Origin: Octadecabacter sp.
Lineage (GTDB): Bacteria > Pseudomonadota > Alphaproteobacteria > Rhodobacterales > Rhodobacteraceae
Assembly: GCA_018500065.2 (NCBI GenBank)
Contig: JAHBAO020000006.1
Coordinates: forward strand, 1-5,423
Direction: 5' to 3'
Length of the DNA stretch: 5,423 bases
In this document: one piece after another, positions 5,156-5,423 of the stretch
Numbering within the stretch: position 1 is the stretch's first letter
Layout: each line of letters begins with the position of its first letter
Made by a program: the position numbers and the translations under genes
Notes under the pieces: model-generated
The model's input: only the letters and a program-made list of their open reading frames with translations
Told to the model about the DNA's origin: nothing
The model's database searches: none

Positions 5156-5423
5156 GGCTTATTGCCCTTTTCGTTGTTGTCCAGATATGCAGCTAGTTCT
5201 GATTCGTCTTCGGCACTTAGACCGCCTTGAGATCGTCGCCTGCGCGATTGACGCAAAACAGACGCCCCAAAACCCAAAGCAAGCAATGCCAACAGCGGCG
5301 GTGCCAGCCAAAGGGCGAATGTCGATGGTTTAAAGGGTGGCTTGAGCAACACATAATCGCCATACCGTGCGTGCACGTAGTCCATAATTTCATCATTTGT
5401 TTCGCCCAATTCCAGCCGTTCAC
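5152..5423 (-). CDS. ccmH: Cytochrome c maturation protein CcmH, C-terminal part
   Basis: The gene enters from the right edge already in frame, and 89 complete codons are visible. They begin ERLELGETNDEIMDYVHARYG, corresponding to the EIVDYMVARYG region of E. coli CcmH, followed by the PPF segment, one membrane helix (about residues 35-55 of the fragment), an arginine-rich cytoplasmic flank and an acidic tail. CcmH is the membrane-anchored thiol protein that helps reduce apocytochrome c for haem attachment; its LRCxxCQ active site would lie upstream, outside the window. TTG at 5409 should not be taken as the start, because the conserved frame continues beyond it to the edge. The stop overlaps the ccmI ATG by four bases, indicating translational coupling. 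The separate, short CcmH is the alphaproteobacterial form, without the fused CcmI domain found in E. coli. Confidence 0.92.
   Translation of the reverse strand, partial: ERLELGETNDEIMDYVHARYGDYVLLKPPFKPSTFALWLAPPLLALLALGFGASVLRQSRRRRSQGGLSAEDESELAAYLDNNEKGNKP

Noticed and set aside
5217..5423. Open frame starting with GTG at the right edge
   Set aside because: It is out of frame with the conserved CcmH segment, which continues to the window edge in another frame.
1..5423. Insertion sequence, CRISPR array, tRNA or phage signatures
   Set aside because: I found no long inverted repeats, regularly spaced repeats, transposase motifs or tRNA-like folds; every stretch of more than 200 bases is covered by a recognisable gene.

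Overview
The window looks like chromosomal DNA of an alphaproteobacterium, most likely a marine Rhodobacterales (Roseobacter-type) species. This is inferred from moderate GC content, separate ccmH and ccmI genes (fused in E. coli), an ScsB-type DsbD with a long N-terminal periplasmic domain, and several small YkuD-domain proteins with Tat-like signals. I see no mobile element, CRISPR array, tRNA or rRNA. Genes are packed closely and fill almost all of the window; the longest gap is about 167 bases (646-812).

Layout. At the left edge (1-30, minus) are the first ten codons of a gene that runs off the window. It lies just downstream of a minus-strand L,D-transpeptidase gene (58-645), whose start I move to an internal GTG with a good ribosome binding site. 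A divergent control region (646-812) follows. It holds a candidate plus-strand promoter with two near-identical 10-base direct repeats abutting its -35 element. The plus-strand pair comes next: a 107-residue two-helix membrane protein rich in Cys/Met/His (813-1136, DUF2933-like), then a 724-residue ScsB/DsbD-type transmembrane thiol reductase (1194-3368). Convergent to it on the minus strand is a tight operon read from the right edge: ccmH (3' part only), ccmI (ATGA overlap with ccmH) and a second L,D-transpeptidase (3381-4016). The latter starts at TTG five bases after the ccmI stop and uses a Shine-Dalgarno sequence inside ccmI.

How it may fit together. ScsB/DsbD proteins carry electrons from cytoplasmic thioredoxin across the inner membrane to periplasmic thiol proteins. 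Cytochrome c maturation (the CcmH/CcmG thiol branch, with CcmI as apocytochrome chaperone) is a known client pathway. L,D-transpeptidases use one catalytic cysteine, and in E. coli such enzymes are known substrates of the DsbD-fed reductase DsbG. Both transpeptidases here contain exactly one cysteine, the catalytic one. The window can therefore be read as a membrane reductant source next to two kinds of periplasmic thiol client. That functional link is inference. The individual families are mostly well known, and I do not see a clearly unprecedented system. The most novel elements are the small Cys/Met/His membrane protein paired with ScsB, and the tandem decamer upstream of it.
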